From: Periplaneta americana
Lineage: Eukaryota; Arthropoda; Insecta; Blattodea; Blattidae
Assembly: GCF_040183065.1 (NCBI RefSeq)
Contig: NC_091119.1
Location: 192,393,543-192,457,542 of the forward strand
Length of the DNA stretch: 64,000 bases
Reading direction: 5' to 3'
The position numbers were made by a program, and so were the translations under genes. This document shows positions 1-46,286 of this stretch, one piece after another (the first letter of the stretch is position 1; the number at the start of each line of letters is the position of its first letter). The notes under the pieces were generated by a model. That model saw only the letters and a program-made list of their open reading frames with translations, did not search any database and was not told the origin of the DNA.

Positions 1-736
1 TAACTCAATAAATTAATTTGATTTGTAAATTTAAGTTTTATCTCTCACAGATTCAGCCTGCTTCAACTTAACCTCACTGGAAATACCACTTGTTTCCCCT
101 GGTTATTTAATTTGTTTCAATGCTGTTTTTTATTGTACACTAGTGAAGGGACCTAGGGGGGCTTTGCCCCCCTCAACAAACAAAAATTACATTCCGAATT
201 GGACTGAGACATAACTAACACGAAGCAATTTCTACTCACCTTAGTTTCAGAAAGTGGCCTTTAACCTGGCGTCATGTATTGATGTGTATTTATAAACAAC
301 AAATAACAATAAGTGAAATATTTTAAGAAGAACCCTCTAACTCGCTTCGTAGCGTAGTGGTAAAGTGTCTGACTATAAATCCAAAAGTTCTTGGATCGAA
401 TCCTGGCGGCTGCACGTAAGATAAATCAACATGAAATACAATATAATTGATAAAGAAAGCAAGAGAGAAAAAGTAAAGGAGAATGAAGGGAAAGAAGATA
501 AAAGGAAGAAACGATAAAAAAAAATTATATTGTAATTTCTTAAAGTCAAACCCACATTTTTACACATATCGCATTGTTAGTAGAAAAGCAGCATATTGTG
601 GTTAATTATCGATATCTGCTGATACTACATTTTGACTTGAAACATATTTACTGTTCTCCAAATTGGTGTAGTTACTGTACTTTTGACTTATCTTGTATTT
701 CAGCACCCAATGAGTTGGGTTGTGATGGATGGCTTA
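1..736. other. Unassigned flank or intron upstream of first visible PPWD1 exon
   Basis: No coding exon is recognisable here. PPWD1 orthologues have about 66 more N-terminal residues, so this is either intron or 5' flank. It holds a perfect 7-bp GGGGGGC/GCCCCCC hairpin with a TTT loop (156-172) and a tRNA-like segment near 343-412. Positions 431-502 are A/G-rich. The rest shows nothing I can name. Confidence 0.5.
343..412 (+). repeat. tRNA-like sequence (SINE head or tRNA pseudogene)
   Basis: TAGCGTAGTGG (350-360) fits a Pol III A box and GGATCGAATCC (393-403) fits a B box, at the spacing expected of a tRNA. The acceptor stem is poor, so a functional tRNA is unlikely. Confidence 0.4.
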
Positions 737-1563
737 TGGTACGGTCACACATCACTACTTTTGCTGCACAACTTTTGTACTGCAGCTGGAAAAGTTGCGT
801 GTTGTGTTCACATGTAAGCCAAAAGTAGCGCACTGCACGCTATTTTTCGTGCTGCGCAACCCGAGTGTTGCAAAAGTTGCAACTGGAAGTTGCGAATCTG
901 TTCACACACAAGGCACTACTTTTGCAGCCGCAGTCATGCTGCAGATTTCCATCTCTGTGTTGACTTCTCAATATACATTTTGTGGTTATGTTTGCATTAT
1001 TAAGAAACTCATGCGAAAGTTTACTTATTTATTATTTGCTTTTCTGTCCTAACTAGTATTCAGAAATTGGCATTATTTTTACTATAAAACTTTTAAAAAC
1101 ACCTATATACTTAAATGATAACCAACAGCATATTCACGTAATCAATGTTGGCAACCCTCCTGTTTGAAACTATGCTACAGAAAATTAAAAAAAGTTAATT
1201 GTATCATCAGCAAATATGCTCAGACTGTGTTGTGCATTTAATAACTGTTACAAATAATTTATTTTCATCACATCTAACATTAAAGTACATCCAAACAATA
1301 AAAGTATCTTTTTCATATATGGGTGGTCGCAACCACAGCAAAAGTTTCAACAAAACCGATATCAAATATACTGCGGCTGCAACCCTGAGAACCCTGTTCA
1401 CACGTCGCTACTTTTAAGCTGCTGGCAGCATGAAAAAGTAGCGAGCAGCAGGTTTGGCAGCCGCTACTTTTCGGGATGCACTATTGTTCACACATCGCAG
1501 TACGAGAGTTGCGCAGTTTTTTGTACTGCATCGCTGCAAAAGTAGCAACGTGTGACCGTACCT
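737..1563. mobile_element. PIF/Harbinger-like non-autonomous element, copy 1
   Basis: The ends are inverted: the left begins TGGTACGGTCACAC and the right ends GTGTGACCGTACCT. A 3-bp duplication TTA flanks it (734-736 and 1564-1566), the TWA-type target expected of PIF/Harbinger. The interior repeats modules such as TTCACACGTCGCTAC on both strands and has no transposase. Near-identical relatives lie at 17409-18240 and, truncated, at 35207-35390. Confidence 0.75.
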
Positions 1564-1729
1564 TTATATATTCATGTAACTGATTTCAGCTTTCATAACA
1601 TGTTACAATATTCTCATATATTTCCTAAGATGATCATAGATCATAGACCAATAGGGAAAGTGCTACAGAGTAGTTATACCCTGGGTTACAACAGCTGCAT
1701 TGTTAATACTTGTGATATGTCTGTTGCAG

Positions 1730-36455
<34,726 letters not shown>

Positions 36456-36582
36456 GAATTTTCGCAAACAATATTCTTTACAAGAGATTCCGAATAACTG
36501 TATTATATACTGTGCAAAAAACACCAGAAAATATAATTTCTATGTATTTGAATATTAGTAGAACCTTATTTGTTGAACATAT

Positions 36583-37791
36583 GGGCTATTCCATATGAAG
36601 TTGATCAGTAAAAGACCTCACATTTTTTTTTATACTATAATTTTTTCCCTACTTATACAACGTGCTGAGGGGAGTGCATTTTCAAAAATATACTATCGAA
36701 AGTCAAACGGTTTTCGTATTATTGAGCGACAAATTTAGCATATTTTATAAAAACAAGCCTCTTTCAGCGCTCAGAACTCTGGAACCATTCACTGCAGAAC
36801 ATTGAACGAGAGCTCATTTTGAAGCTGACATTTGGTAGGTTATGTTAAGAAGTAATCCTTATTTTTATTGTACACAGAGAGACAGATAATCTGATTTTAC
36901 TTGGTTTTAGGCTTTTTGGCCATTTGTAAAAATGTAAAAAAAAATATTGAGAAAAAACCTTGCATTATTAAGAGGGATTCGGCATTGTTTGCTTAGTGGC
37001 TGGGCAATAAGTTTCGAGGGTATTAAATATATTTTCACACGCCTAGACTTGAACGGCACAGTACCGCACGCACTGGCCGAGAGCTGAAGATAAGCGAGCG
37101 TTGGGCGTAATTTTACTCCTGTGTTTATGAAAACCTGTGATAAAGCTAGCACAGACATGACTGCTAGACGACACATCACGTGTTTATTTCCACTGGCCTT
37201 GCTTCCCTCGGCTATCTCCCGCCTCACAGTCAGCTGGTTAGTTCACGCGCGTAAATGTTTTATGATTTTCAAATTTACATTTGAACAATTTTTTTTACAT
37301 TTCCTTTATCAATAATTTGATTTATTTTCTTTATTTGATATTTTCAATACTTCCTTATCAACGGACCACCAGTAAAAAATATGTGTTTATTTGTGTTTTC
37401 AATGCGGAATCTAACCATATATTTTAAAAATATTTTTTCGTGGCCAAAGGCGTGTTAATGAAGAAAAATCTAAATTTCTCCATTTCCATAAACAGTAAGA
37501 AAAGCTGTTTACATGTCAATATAAACTTTAATTTCTCAGCATCAAAATAAACCATGATTTTGATCATTGGGTGAAAGGGTTTCGGAGCCACAACAGTTTA
37601 AAGTTGCTAATTTTATGAAAAATACGATAAATTTAAATATTTTTAATTTAAACACTATGAAGTTCTGATGCCTCAAACTTTGCACAAAGCATTATATCAC
37701 AGTTGTCTACGGACAGAAAAAGTTTCATTGTATTTAAAAATTGCAAGGTCAATTTTCTCTATATTTCGGTTGATTTGAGATGGAATAGCCC
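36583..37791. mobile_element. 1.2-kb element with GGGCTATTCCAT inverted ends
   Basis: Begins GGGCTATTCCAT and ends ATGGAATAGCCC, with ATAT on both sides. The interior has no recognised transposase. Superfamily uncertain. Starts about 130 bp beyond the PPWD1 stop. Confidence 0.65.
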
Positions 37792-38126
37792 ATATGTAGA
37801 ATAAAACTTAATTTATACGTTTTTATGGGGGTCTGAAGAAGAAAACGCATAAGTGAGGGGAAAAAAAAACATAACTGAAATTACATGTAATAACATTTGA
37901 AATAGTATTTGAAGAATATATTGGGAGAATGAGTTAAGTCAGTTTGGTAAAATTTTCGTAGGAGAAGACAATTTATAACTTCATAGTTACTCCATCTTTG
38001 AGTCTGCAATATAGGACTCAACATTTATAACGCATATTCTTGAAGATTGTAAGATTATTTGTACGAAATTGACTTCTCTTGTTCTTACCGTGTGATCTTC
38101 ATTTAATAACATATGATTATTTTATA

Positions 38127-38333
38127 CTTACTTACTTACTGACTTTTAAGGAACCCGGAGGTTCATTGCCGCCCTCACATAAGCCCGCCATCGGTCCCTA
38201 TCCTGAGCTAGATTAATCCATTCTCTATCATCATATCCCACCTCCCTCAAATCCATTTTAATATCTTCCCATCTACGTCTCGGCCTCCCTAAAGGTCTTT
38301 TTCCCTCCGGCCTCCCAACTAATACTCTATATG
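38127..38333 (-). mobile_element. LINE A copy 2: 207-bp 3' end only
   Basis: Perfect 17-bp TSD CATATGATTATTTTATA (38110-38126, 38334-38350). Contains the terminal codons of LINE A and its (TAAG)n tail. Confidence 0.92.
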
Positions 38334-38660
38334 CATATGATTATTTTATAAAGAGGTAAATTATTTTGGTCTGACTCCTAAGGAATAAACCTTGCCCTCA
38401 AATATTTGTGTTAACTGTTTCATAATTTTCCCAGTTACATCATGCTGTGTTTCGAAACTTTTAATTATTTCTAAAGCAGTAGCAGCATCATTAAAGGACA
38501 CAAGATAGTTAGATGCAAACATGGGCAGTTTCAAATTTCCACGAATTGTAAAGTGGACTGCATCTTAACAGTGAACACAGTTATGCTGTATTTTCGAATT
38601 TTTACATTCTTGCAGCGAACCTAATTTCGAGTAAAATTAATTTAGAATGTATAAATTATA

Positions 38661-39990
38661 TTCGGAATATGTATAATAAGTCTTTGTGTTAAATTTTAAC
38701 GTACATTGTTAACATGTTTCGACCTATTTTGGGTCATCTTCAGAACTGGTCGTTGTTGGTGTTGGCGCCTCTTGTTTCCTGTGTGGGTGCGTTCGTAGTG
38801 TAGAGTCAAAGAGTGTATGTGTTTTGAAATTGAGTTGTGTGTTGAGAATATCGTTAGGGGTGTGTTTTCGTGTGTCTGTATATTTCATATTGTTCTAGTG
38901 TGTTGAGTTTCTGGCTTTTTGGTTGGATATGCAGTATTTCCATGTCTGTGTTGATGTCTCTGTAGGTGTGGTTGGCATTTGTGATGTGTTCTGCATATGT
39001 GGAGGTGTTATTTAATTTTGTTATGGCTGTGATGTTTTCTTTGTAACGTGTTTGAAATGATCTGCCTGTCTGTCCTATGTCCACATATGCAGAACACATC
39101 ACAAATGCCAACCACATCTACAGAGACATCAACACAGACATGGAAATACTGCACATCCAACCAAAAAGCCAGAAACTCAACACACTAGAACAATATGAAA
39201 TATACAGACACACGAAAACACACCCCAACGATATTTTCAACACGCAACTCAATTTCAAAACACATACACTCTTTCAGTCTTACTAATAAAAACTCTATAT
39301 ACAGACGTTTAACTGTCTTATACTTTTACAATGAGTAGCTCGTTTATAAGTCGTGTGTAAATTCCTTACTAATAATCACTACATACGTCGTGTATAACAG
39401 TATGACTGTTACACAGCTACGTCATAGTTTCGTCATTACTTCGTTACGAAAGTTAATAGAATATCTGAGGTTCTCTATTGCATCCGGTAGAGCGCTGTAG
39501 TGTGGCGTGTTAAATATCGATAGTACAACTGGCTCTAATCGATTACCACATTACATTTTGGTCAAAGAGTACAAGCTACAGCAATATTATTCTAATAATT
39601 CTATGATCTTTGGTTTGTTCTTCTATGGTTACAAGGTAACCATCGTCATAAAATGACAGTCGATACGAACAGCTGTTAGAGGGGTTTCGTGTATATAACT
39701 ACTGCAAAGCAATTCCCATTGTATAGTTACAGCCTGTTTATATGTCCATAGCTTATTCACGGTTTATTAGTAACGTTTTCTGTCTCAACTCTGCGTAAGT
39801 CTCGTATAAAAACTATACACGGTTTATTAGTAAGACTATTTGACTCTACACTACGAACGCACCCTCACAGGAAATAAGAGGCGCCAAAACCAAAAAGACC
39901 ATTTCTGAAGATGACCCAAAATAGGTCGAAACATGTTAACAAGGTACGTTAAAATTTAACACAAGAAAGACTTATCATACATATTCCGAA
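38661..39990. mobile_element. Penelope-like element 3, palindromic, with a nested element
   Basis: Inverted arms start TTCGGAATATGTATAATAAG on the left and end with the complement at 39990. The left arm (minus) encodes YVDIGQTGRSFQTRYKENI, the GIY-YIG motif region, then STYAEHITNANH and DMEILHIQPKSQKL. The right arm repeats the latter part on the + strand. Each arm has CTGAAGATGACC...GGTCGAAAC (38716-38743 minus, 39905-39932 plus). No RT remains. Confidence 0.78.
39275..39838. mobile_element. Non-autonomous DNA transposon nested in Penelope-like element 3
   Basis: Ends CAGTCTTACTAATAAA / TTTATTAGTAAGACTA, flanked by TTT on both sides. Removing it restores the uninterrupted arm seen at 38790-38820 on the other strand. 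Interior unclassified. Confidence 0.72.
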
Positions 39991-40019
39991 GTGATACAGT
40001 GTTAAAAGTTGTGTAATCA

Positions 40020-40021
<2 letters not shown>

Positions 40022-40064
<43 letters not shown>
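40022..40064. repeat. (TA)n microsatellite
   Basis: About 21 TA units. Confidence 0.95.
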
Positions 40065-40072
<8 letters not shown>

Positions 40073-40507
40073 TAAATTATATATCATATCTTCTGGGATT
40101 TAAAATACAATAAGAAGTTTAAAAAAAAAAATCGAAAAACTTATATCCGAAATAAATTACCGTAGAAAGTTTAGAAAGTTTTTGGAACCTCAGAAAAAAT
40201 AAACAATAAGTGTGAAACATGCATAAGTGTAAAACATATAAAAAAAAGTTTTACTGTAATATGTGTTATGTGTTAGTAGATGTAGAAGTTTGTATACATT
40301 TAATACAATACCCTATTTCTACGTGTGCCAGAAACCTCTCCTAAAATGAAAGTAAAGAATTATACAAGTAGATTCAGAGGGATTGCATGTGGATTATTTT
40401 TAGAAAGAAAAGTCTGAGAATTTATTGTTTGTTCCAGTTGAAATGTCTTGGTGCTTTGAATTTTTGGTAGACATAAGAGAGTTATTCCCTTTCATAATGA
40501 TCTAAAC

Positions 40508-40689
40508 CAGGGGTCGTCAGCACAGAGCACGCTGGGGCTAGCCTCTCTTACCTGCAGAAAACGCAGTGCACTATAGTGCTCTCGTAGCTGCTAGCGGGTA
40601 TGCTCTCTATCTCTCCCTGTTGCACGACAATGCACATGGGACGGCATCGCGTACCCATTGCACATTTCAGCGAGTGCTGACGACCACTG
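40508..40689. mobile_element. hAT-type MITE
   Basis: 182 bp, ends CAGGGGTCGTCAGCAC / GTGCTGACGACCACTG, with a perfect 8-bp TSD ATCTAAAC (40500-40507, 40690-40697). The 8-bp target and CAGGGG ends are diagnostic of hAT. Confidence 0.92.
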
Positions 40690-40697
40690 ATCTAAAC

Positions 40698-41089
40698 CAT
40701 TGCCAACTAAATGACTACTGTTCGCCCCATCAAATAGATCTGGTGATGGGTACAATTAAATTTTCCTCCCTTCCTTACATCTCTCCCCTTCTAAATAGCT
40801 TCAGTCAACTTTTTTCACTTCTGCATAGCAAATAAAGAGATTCGGTGAGAGTTTTTTGGTTGTTTGAAAGGACAAGAGAGTGTGTCGCAGACAAATTGTA
40901 GAAACTGGTAGAGTTGGAAGAAATTCGAGTAGCAGATGGTGGTACTTTGAAAGTAACAGTCCATTTTAAGATGCCTGCAATAAAGATATATTTTCCTAGA
41001 ACCATGTACCTTTCCTCTCTAATTAAGGATTACAGAATCAGTTTAAGGAATAGAAAATTACATCCGATTAATTGATTAAATCCCATAAC

Positions 41090-41167
<78 letters not shown>

Positions 41168-41590
41168 TTAACAGTTATTTGTATATGATAGCTAAGACAC
41201 TTAACGTAACAGGAAAATCCATGGAAACAAAGTTCAAGGGGAGGGGGAATTCAAACCCGGTAACCACCCCCTTGTGTATCTCCCTGTAACAGACCTACAG
41301 TTCTTCTACGTGAAAGACTTCATGTATCACGTACCATCAGTAGTACACGGTCAGATACGAATTGTAATAAATTGGAGTTGTGGTTATACTGTATTGTACA
41401 CAGACGAAGAAAAATGTGTTATATTTTTATTCGTTATTTTGTGAATCCATACACTGTCATCTGCCATATCCAATAGAATGCACTGAAAATAAATACCGAA
41501 TGATGTTTTTGTAACTGTATGTATAACTTCTGCAGCGATGGTCAGGTAGCTAGCAGATAGCTACAGTGCAGAGAGAGAGTACTGAGAACC
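40698..41590. other. Intergenic, no gene recognised
   Basis: AT-rich sequence with a (TA)n(GA)n microsatellite at 41096-41167. No open frame resembling a known protein. Confidence 0.6.
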
Positions 41591-41880
41591 CAGCTGCCTT
41601 GATAACTTGCGCAGACAGTAAATGTGTCCAATGTTGTAACAGGAGAGTCACAAATACATTTTTTGGAAGCACTTTTAAGCTTTTTTCCCGAATCATTTTC
41701 TTCCATGTAACTATACACTGCAATTTTAGACACGTTTGTCGCTTTAAGTGTTCTCTTCAAAACATAACTAACGGAAATTAATTGTCCTCCATTACTTGCA
41801 TTGTCATATTCACTCTGGAAATACATGTAAACAGGACACATGACTTCCTTGACATCAGAGTATGTAATGTCCTCTGTCAC
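41590..41880 (-). pseudogene. Possible DDE-transposase N-terminal remnant
   Basis: Minus-strand frame has KRTLKATNVSKIAVYSYMEE and SPVTTLDTF, similar in spacing to the helix-turn-helix start of insect DDE transposases (ATGVS..TV..I.KE ... LD.FD). Weak, motif-only call. Confidence 0.35.
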
Positions 41881-41892
41881 CTATTGAATATC

Positions 41893-42814
41893 TTACTTAC
41901 TGGCTTTTAAGGAACCTAGAGGCTCATTGCCGCCCTCACATAAGCCCGCCATCGGTCTCTATCCTGAGCAAGATTAATCCATTCTCTACCATCATATCCC
42001 ACCTCCCTCAAATCCATTTTTATATTATCTTCCCATCTACGTCTTGGCCTCCCTAAAGGTCTTTTTCCCTCCGGCTTCCCAACTAACACTATATGCATTT
42101 CTGGATTCGCCCATACGTGCTACATGCCCTGCTCATCTCAAACATCTGGATTTAATGTTCCTAATTATGTCAGGTGAAGAATACAATGCGTGCAGTTCTA
42201 TGTTGTGTAACTTTCTCCATTCTCCTGTAACTTCATCCCTCTTAGCCCTAAATATTTTCCTAAGCACTTTATTCTCAAACACCCTTAACCTATGTTCCTC
42301 TCTCAAAGTGAGAGTCCAAGTTTCACAACCATAAAGAACAACCAGTAATATAACTGTTTTATAAATTCTAACTTTCAGATTTTTTGACAGCAGACTGAAT
42401 GATAAAGCTTCTCAACCGAATAATAACAGGCATTTCCCATATTTATTCTGTGTTTAATTTCCTCCCGAGTATCATTTATATTTGTTACTGTTGCTACCAG
42501 GTATTGAATTTTTCCACCTCTTCAAAAGATAAATTTCCAATTTTTATATTTCCATTTCGTACAATATTCTCGTCACGAGACATAATCATATACTTTGTCT
42601 TTTCGGGATTTACTTCCAAACCTATCTCTTTACTTGCTTCCAGTAAAATTCCCGTGTTTTCCCTAATCGTTAGTGGATTTTCTCCTAACATATTCACGTC
42701 ATCCGCATAGACAAGCAGCTGATGTAACCCGTTCAATTCCAAACCCTCTCTGTTATCCTGGACTTTCCTAATGACATACTCTAGAGCAAAGTTAAAAAGT
42801 AAAGGTGATAGTGC
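41893..42814 (-). mobile_element. LINE A copy 3
   Basis: 10-bp TSD ATTGAATATC (41883-41892, 42815-42824). Covers RT from [13 protein letters not shown] and VYADDVNML to the terminal KPEGKRPLGRPRRRW...WRAYVRAAM and a TAAG tail, with frameshifts. 5' truncation lies just before the SPLLF motif. Confidence 0.9.
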
Positions 42815-42824
42815 ATTGAATATC

Positions 42825-43398
42825 ATAGAAAGTAACATCAGCGCACCAATCACAATATCCATCATATTGAATTAAAAGTAGTTGTAAGTGATGTGTTTAA
42901 AATCTGAACTCAACTAGGTTACAGGCAAGCCTAGACTGAGGGAGGATAACAAAGAATGTTAACGTGTTGTAAGAACATTCTGTCAAACAAGTACGTGGCA
43001 GTGGCAGGCGGTAGCGTGACATGAAGGAAAGCGGTGGCTGTATGTATGTCATTACTCGACTGGACTTCGATGCCTGTTGCCAACATATACTGTTTCCATG
43101 GAATCACTTCCCCGAAAACATTGCTGGTACACAGTAGTAAGTAGCATACCCGAACCCCTCTTGTACTTATTGTCAAGTTCGTCCTAACTTTTAAACTCAA
43201 CTGTGAGAAGTTTCCTTCTGTATAAAAAACAGTGTAATGTGTAATTACTTAAATCTGATATCTACATTTCTATGTTTGATTGTGTAAGCAAGTTCTACTC
43301 CTGGTAGAGTGTAAGAGAAGTGTTTTTGGCTTTCACTGTGCTGTCATTAGAGGTTATGGAGAAGGGAATGGTGGCATGAAGACTTGTGGAAGGGTGTT
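42825..43398. other. Intergenic, no feature recognised
   Basis: Nothing identifiable on either strand. Confidence 0.5.
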
Positions 43399-45130
43399 TA
43401 TTTATTTATTTTTATTGCTAGTAAGTTTGAAATGAATACACGTTAATAAATACAATGAAAGATAAACTAGCCCACTCCTGAATGAGTAAGACTCGTGCTC
43501 AGGAGGGGATTCCAATACAGACAAAAATAAAATTAAAATTGAGAGTGAATACAGATTAAATAGTGTTTAATATGTTTAAACCCAAACTATAAATCCAATA
43601 CAAATTTTTTAAATTTTTTTATTAATTTGGAGAGGATTCGTGGTTGAAATATTATTGGAATAAAATTTGTTTAATAATCTGGGACCTTGATGCATGCTGT
43701 GATAAAAAGCTGCATTGGTTTTACATTTTGGTTCAGACAAACACAGAGAATTCATATTTTTAGTTCTATATTTATGTATATATCTTTGAAAGTTGTTAAA
43801 ATTTCTATGAAAATATTTTAATAAAATAAAATAATACGTTTAGTGTTGAAAACTTTGAAATGTTTAAACAACAATTCAGTTGGATAATCTTTTTGCTTTT
43901 TTAAACAAATTTGTAGTACTTTTTTCTGTAGTAAAATTAACGGATAAAGGTTAGATTTATAAGTTCCACCCCAACCTATAATACCATACATAAATATAGA
44001 TTGAAATAATGCTAAATAAATTACACGTAAACAGTTAAATGACAAAATATTTCTTAGAATAACAAAGTAACATAATGTTTTACGTAATTTATTACGTATA
44101 TAATGAATATAATTATTACATTTTAAATGATTATCAATAATTATACTTAAGTATTTAACCTCATTAACGTCATTAATAACTGATCAATTGCAATTTATAT
44201 CGGAACAATCAGAATTATGCATTTTAATTTGTAGTATAGATGAAATTGGTTTATTACCTTTATTATTTAAAGAAAATGGGATAGCTATTGTTTTATCTTT
44301 ATTAATTACAAGTGAATTTAAATCGAACCATTTTTTTATTAATTTTAAGTCTAAATTTGCATTATAATAAGCATCAGTCCAAATTTTTCCACTAAAAAGT
44401 AAAACAGTATCATCAGCATACGAATATAAATCACCTTCATATTCTTTAAGGTCTATCATTAAAAGGTCATTAATATATGAAGAATGCAAGAATGATGGAT
44501 GTCATTTGGAATACATTTTGCAGGAGAAGCAATTGAAAGTTTGAAATGCTTAGCGCTCAAAGCTTAACTGATTTTCCGATCATTACTGGACAATGACTAT
44601 CAGTGGTAATGCCATATAACTCTGTATGTACATTCTACATGTCTTAAGCTATGCAATGACAGTCTTGGTTCATTTTCGACAAGAAAGTGACATCCGTCAT
44701 TCTTGTAGTGGACTCTCCATATATTAAAAATAAAATCAGTCCAAGGATTGTTCCTTGCGGAACACCTATTTTAATTTTAATAAATTCACTTAATACATTA
44801 TCAATTTTAGTAGCTTGAACTGTATCATTTAAATAAGATTTTAATAAATTAATACACTTTATTTTTAATTCCAACACAATTTAATTTCTCTAATAAAAAA
44901 TGATGACTTAAAGTATGAAAAGCTTTTCTTATATCCAAAAATATACCAACACACTTAAAACCTTGATCAAGTACCTTAATAATTTTTTGAGTAACATTGA
45001 AAATATCATTCTCTGTACTACAGTTTTTTCTGAATCCAAATTGTTTTTAACTTAATATATTCTGCTTATTTAAATGATCCATTATTCTACCTTTAATGCA
45101 TTCATTAATGTGTTCATTATACAAAAGTAT
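43399..45130 (-). mobile_element. LINE E: Jockey/CR1-like LINE remnant with TAAA-rich 3' end
   Basis: Minus-strand pieces in several frames run in RT order: FGFRKNCSTENDIF (near 45010), LNDTVQATKI...IKIGVPQGTILG (44644-44877), INDLLM...YSYADDTVLLFSG (44184-44489), and MYGIIGWGGTYKS...LLFKHF (43818-44045). GVPQGT and YADD identify RT. Many lesions. A MITE splits it between FLIY and INDLL. Confidence 0.8.
44480..44718. mobile_element. MITE nested in LINE E
   Basis: Inverted termini CAAGAATGATGGATGTCA (44487-44504) and TGACATCCGTCATTCTTG (44688-44705), extending outwards to a GGAGAGTCCACTA-type end on one side. Removal with a 4-bp ATAT duplicate restores the reading FLIYINDLL. Confidence 0.72.
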
Positions 45131-45135
45131 TATTT

Positions 45136-45385
45136 GCTATTAAATTTGTTTGTAAGTAGTACAAATCAGAAAACTTAATGCCAGAGAAAAGAATATCTAA
45201 AATAAGTGTGAACTGGGTCCCACCAGAGAGAAAGAGAAGTGGTCGACCAAAGAAAACATGGACTGAGGGTGTACAGACAGTCGTGATTACGAGAGAATTG
45301 GAGCTGCATCAGTGGATGGACAGAGAGAAATGGCGTTTGGTTTCTGGAAAATGGTGACAGCTGTTTTATTACTGATGGTGAGTAG
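45136..45385 (+). mobile_element. LINE H 3' end fragment
   Basis: Reads MPEKRISKISVNWVPPERKR and SGRPKKTWTEGVQTV...WRLVSGKW, resembling the terminal GRPxxxWxxxV tract of LINE ORF2 proteins. Family unassigned. Confidence 0.5.
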
Positions 45386-45415
45386 GATTCAGTTCATTTC
45401 TCTGATGTAGACTTA

Positions 45416-45735
45416 CAGAGTGGTCGAAATGGTCGTACCCCCTTTTATTTCGCGAAGATTTGTGTTGTGTTGGTAACCTTGGTATCCATACAGTGAGAAT
45501 AATAACTGGAATCGCACAACAGAAGAGTTACGAGCATCTGTGGAAGATAGCTTCATCACGTAACCCAGGATTATCACTGCCGGAACGTAGTGCAGAATTC
45601 AGCCATGCTACAAGTACAAGGACAGTCTTCACCATATAGATGTTCCGCAACCATCTGGTGAGTGTCTATATCAAATATTCAATCATAACCATCACAGTTG
45701 AGGATAAAGGGTATGGCCACTTTTCGGCCACTCCA
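45416..45735. mobile_element. TA-flanked MITE
   Basis: Imperfect ~30-bp inverted ends CAGAGTGGTCGAAATGGTCG / ..CGGCCACTCCA with TA on both sides (45414-45415, 45736-45737). Non-coding, Tc1/mariner-type target. Confidence 0.65.
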
Positions 45736-46286
45736 TAGTATTTTGTATTTTCTCCAGTGCAATGCTTGAACATCGTCTGAGACAGAGCATCAAAAGAAAA
45801 TCTCTAAACAGGAACTGGACTTTAAGTCGCGATATATCCATCAATAACAAATAATGAAAGCATTTATGCCAGCAACCATTGTTACTACATGAAATTTCCC
45901 TCTCTAAGTTCTAGGTGGCTTTGGATTCTCGGGTGTATTGATATAATTCACAAATAAGATGTTCAAATTAAGGAAAATTAAAACCAGAGATATTTCAGGG
46001 ACGAATTTTAGCTGGGGACATCATAAATTAGTCAAGGACTGTTCCTGGAAATTTGGCACGGACGATTTGCGACGATTTGCTTATTTTTACGTAGCATATA
46101 TTTAATTAAGCATATGAGTAAAGGTGTGAAATTATAGGATTAGTTAATTTGGCATTTATAACAAAAATGTTTTAAAAAGTAGCATTTCGTAGCATTAATG
46201 TTTGAAGAAATAGTGTTTATTAGCTAAAACCTCTGCTGCTGTTTTATATATTTGAGAGGGATAAATGAAAATAAGATATATATATA
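45736..46286. other. Intergenic, no feature recognised
   Basis: Nothing identifiable on either strand. Confidence 0.5.

Noticed and set aside
431-502. Short ATG frame rich in Lys/Glu (ends DKRKKR) upstream of PPWD1, possible missing N-terminal exon
   Set aside because: It ends in a stop without a splice donor, and human PPWD1 has KKRKVLEF directly before the visible exon, which does not fit.
36907-37227. 106-codon minus-strand frame inside the 1.2-kb inverted-end element
   Set aside because: No transposase motif and no similarity that I recognise.
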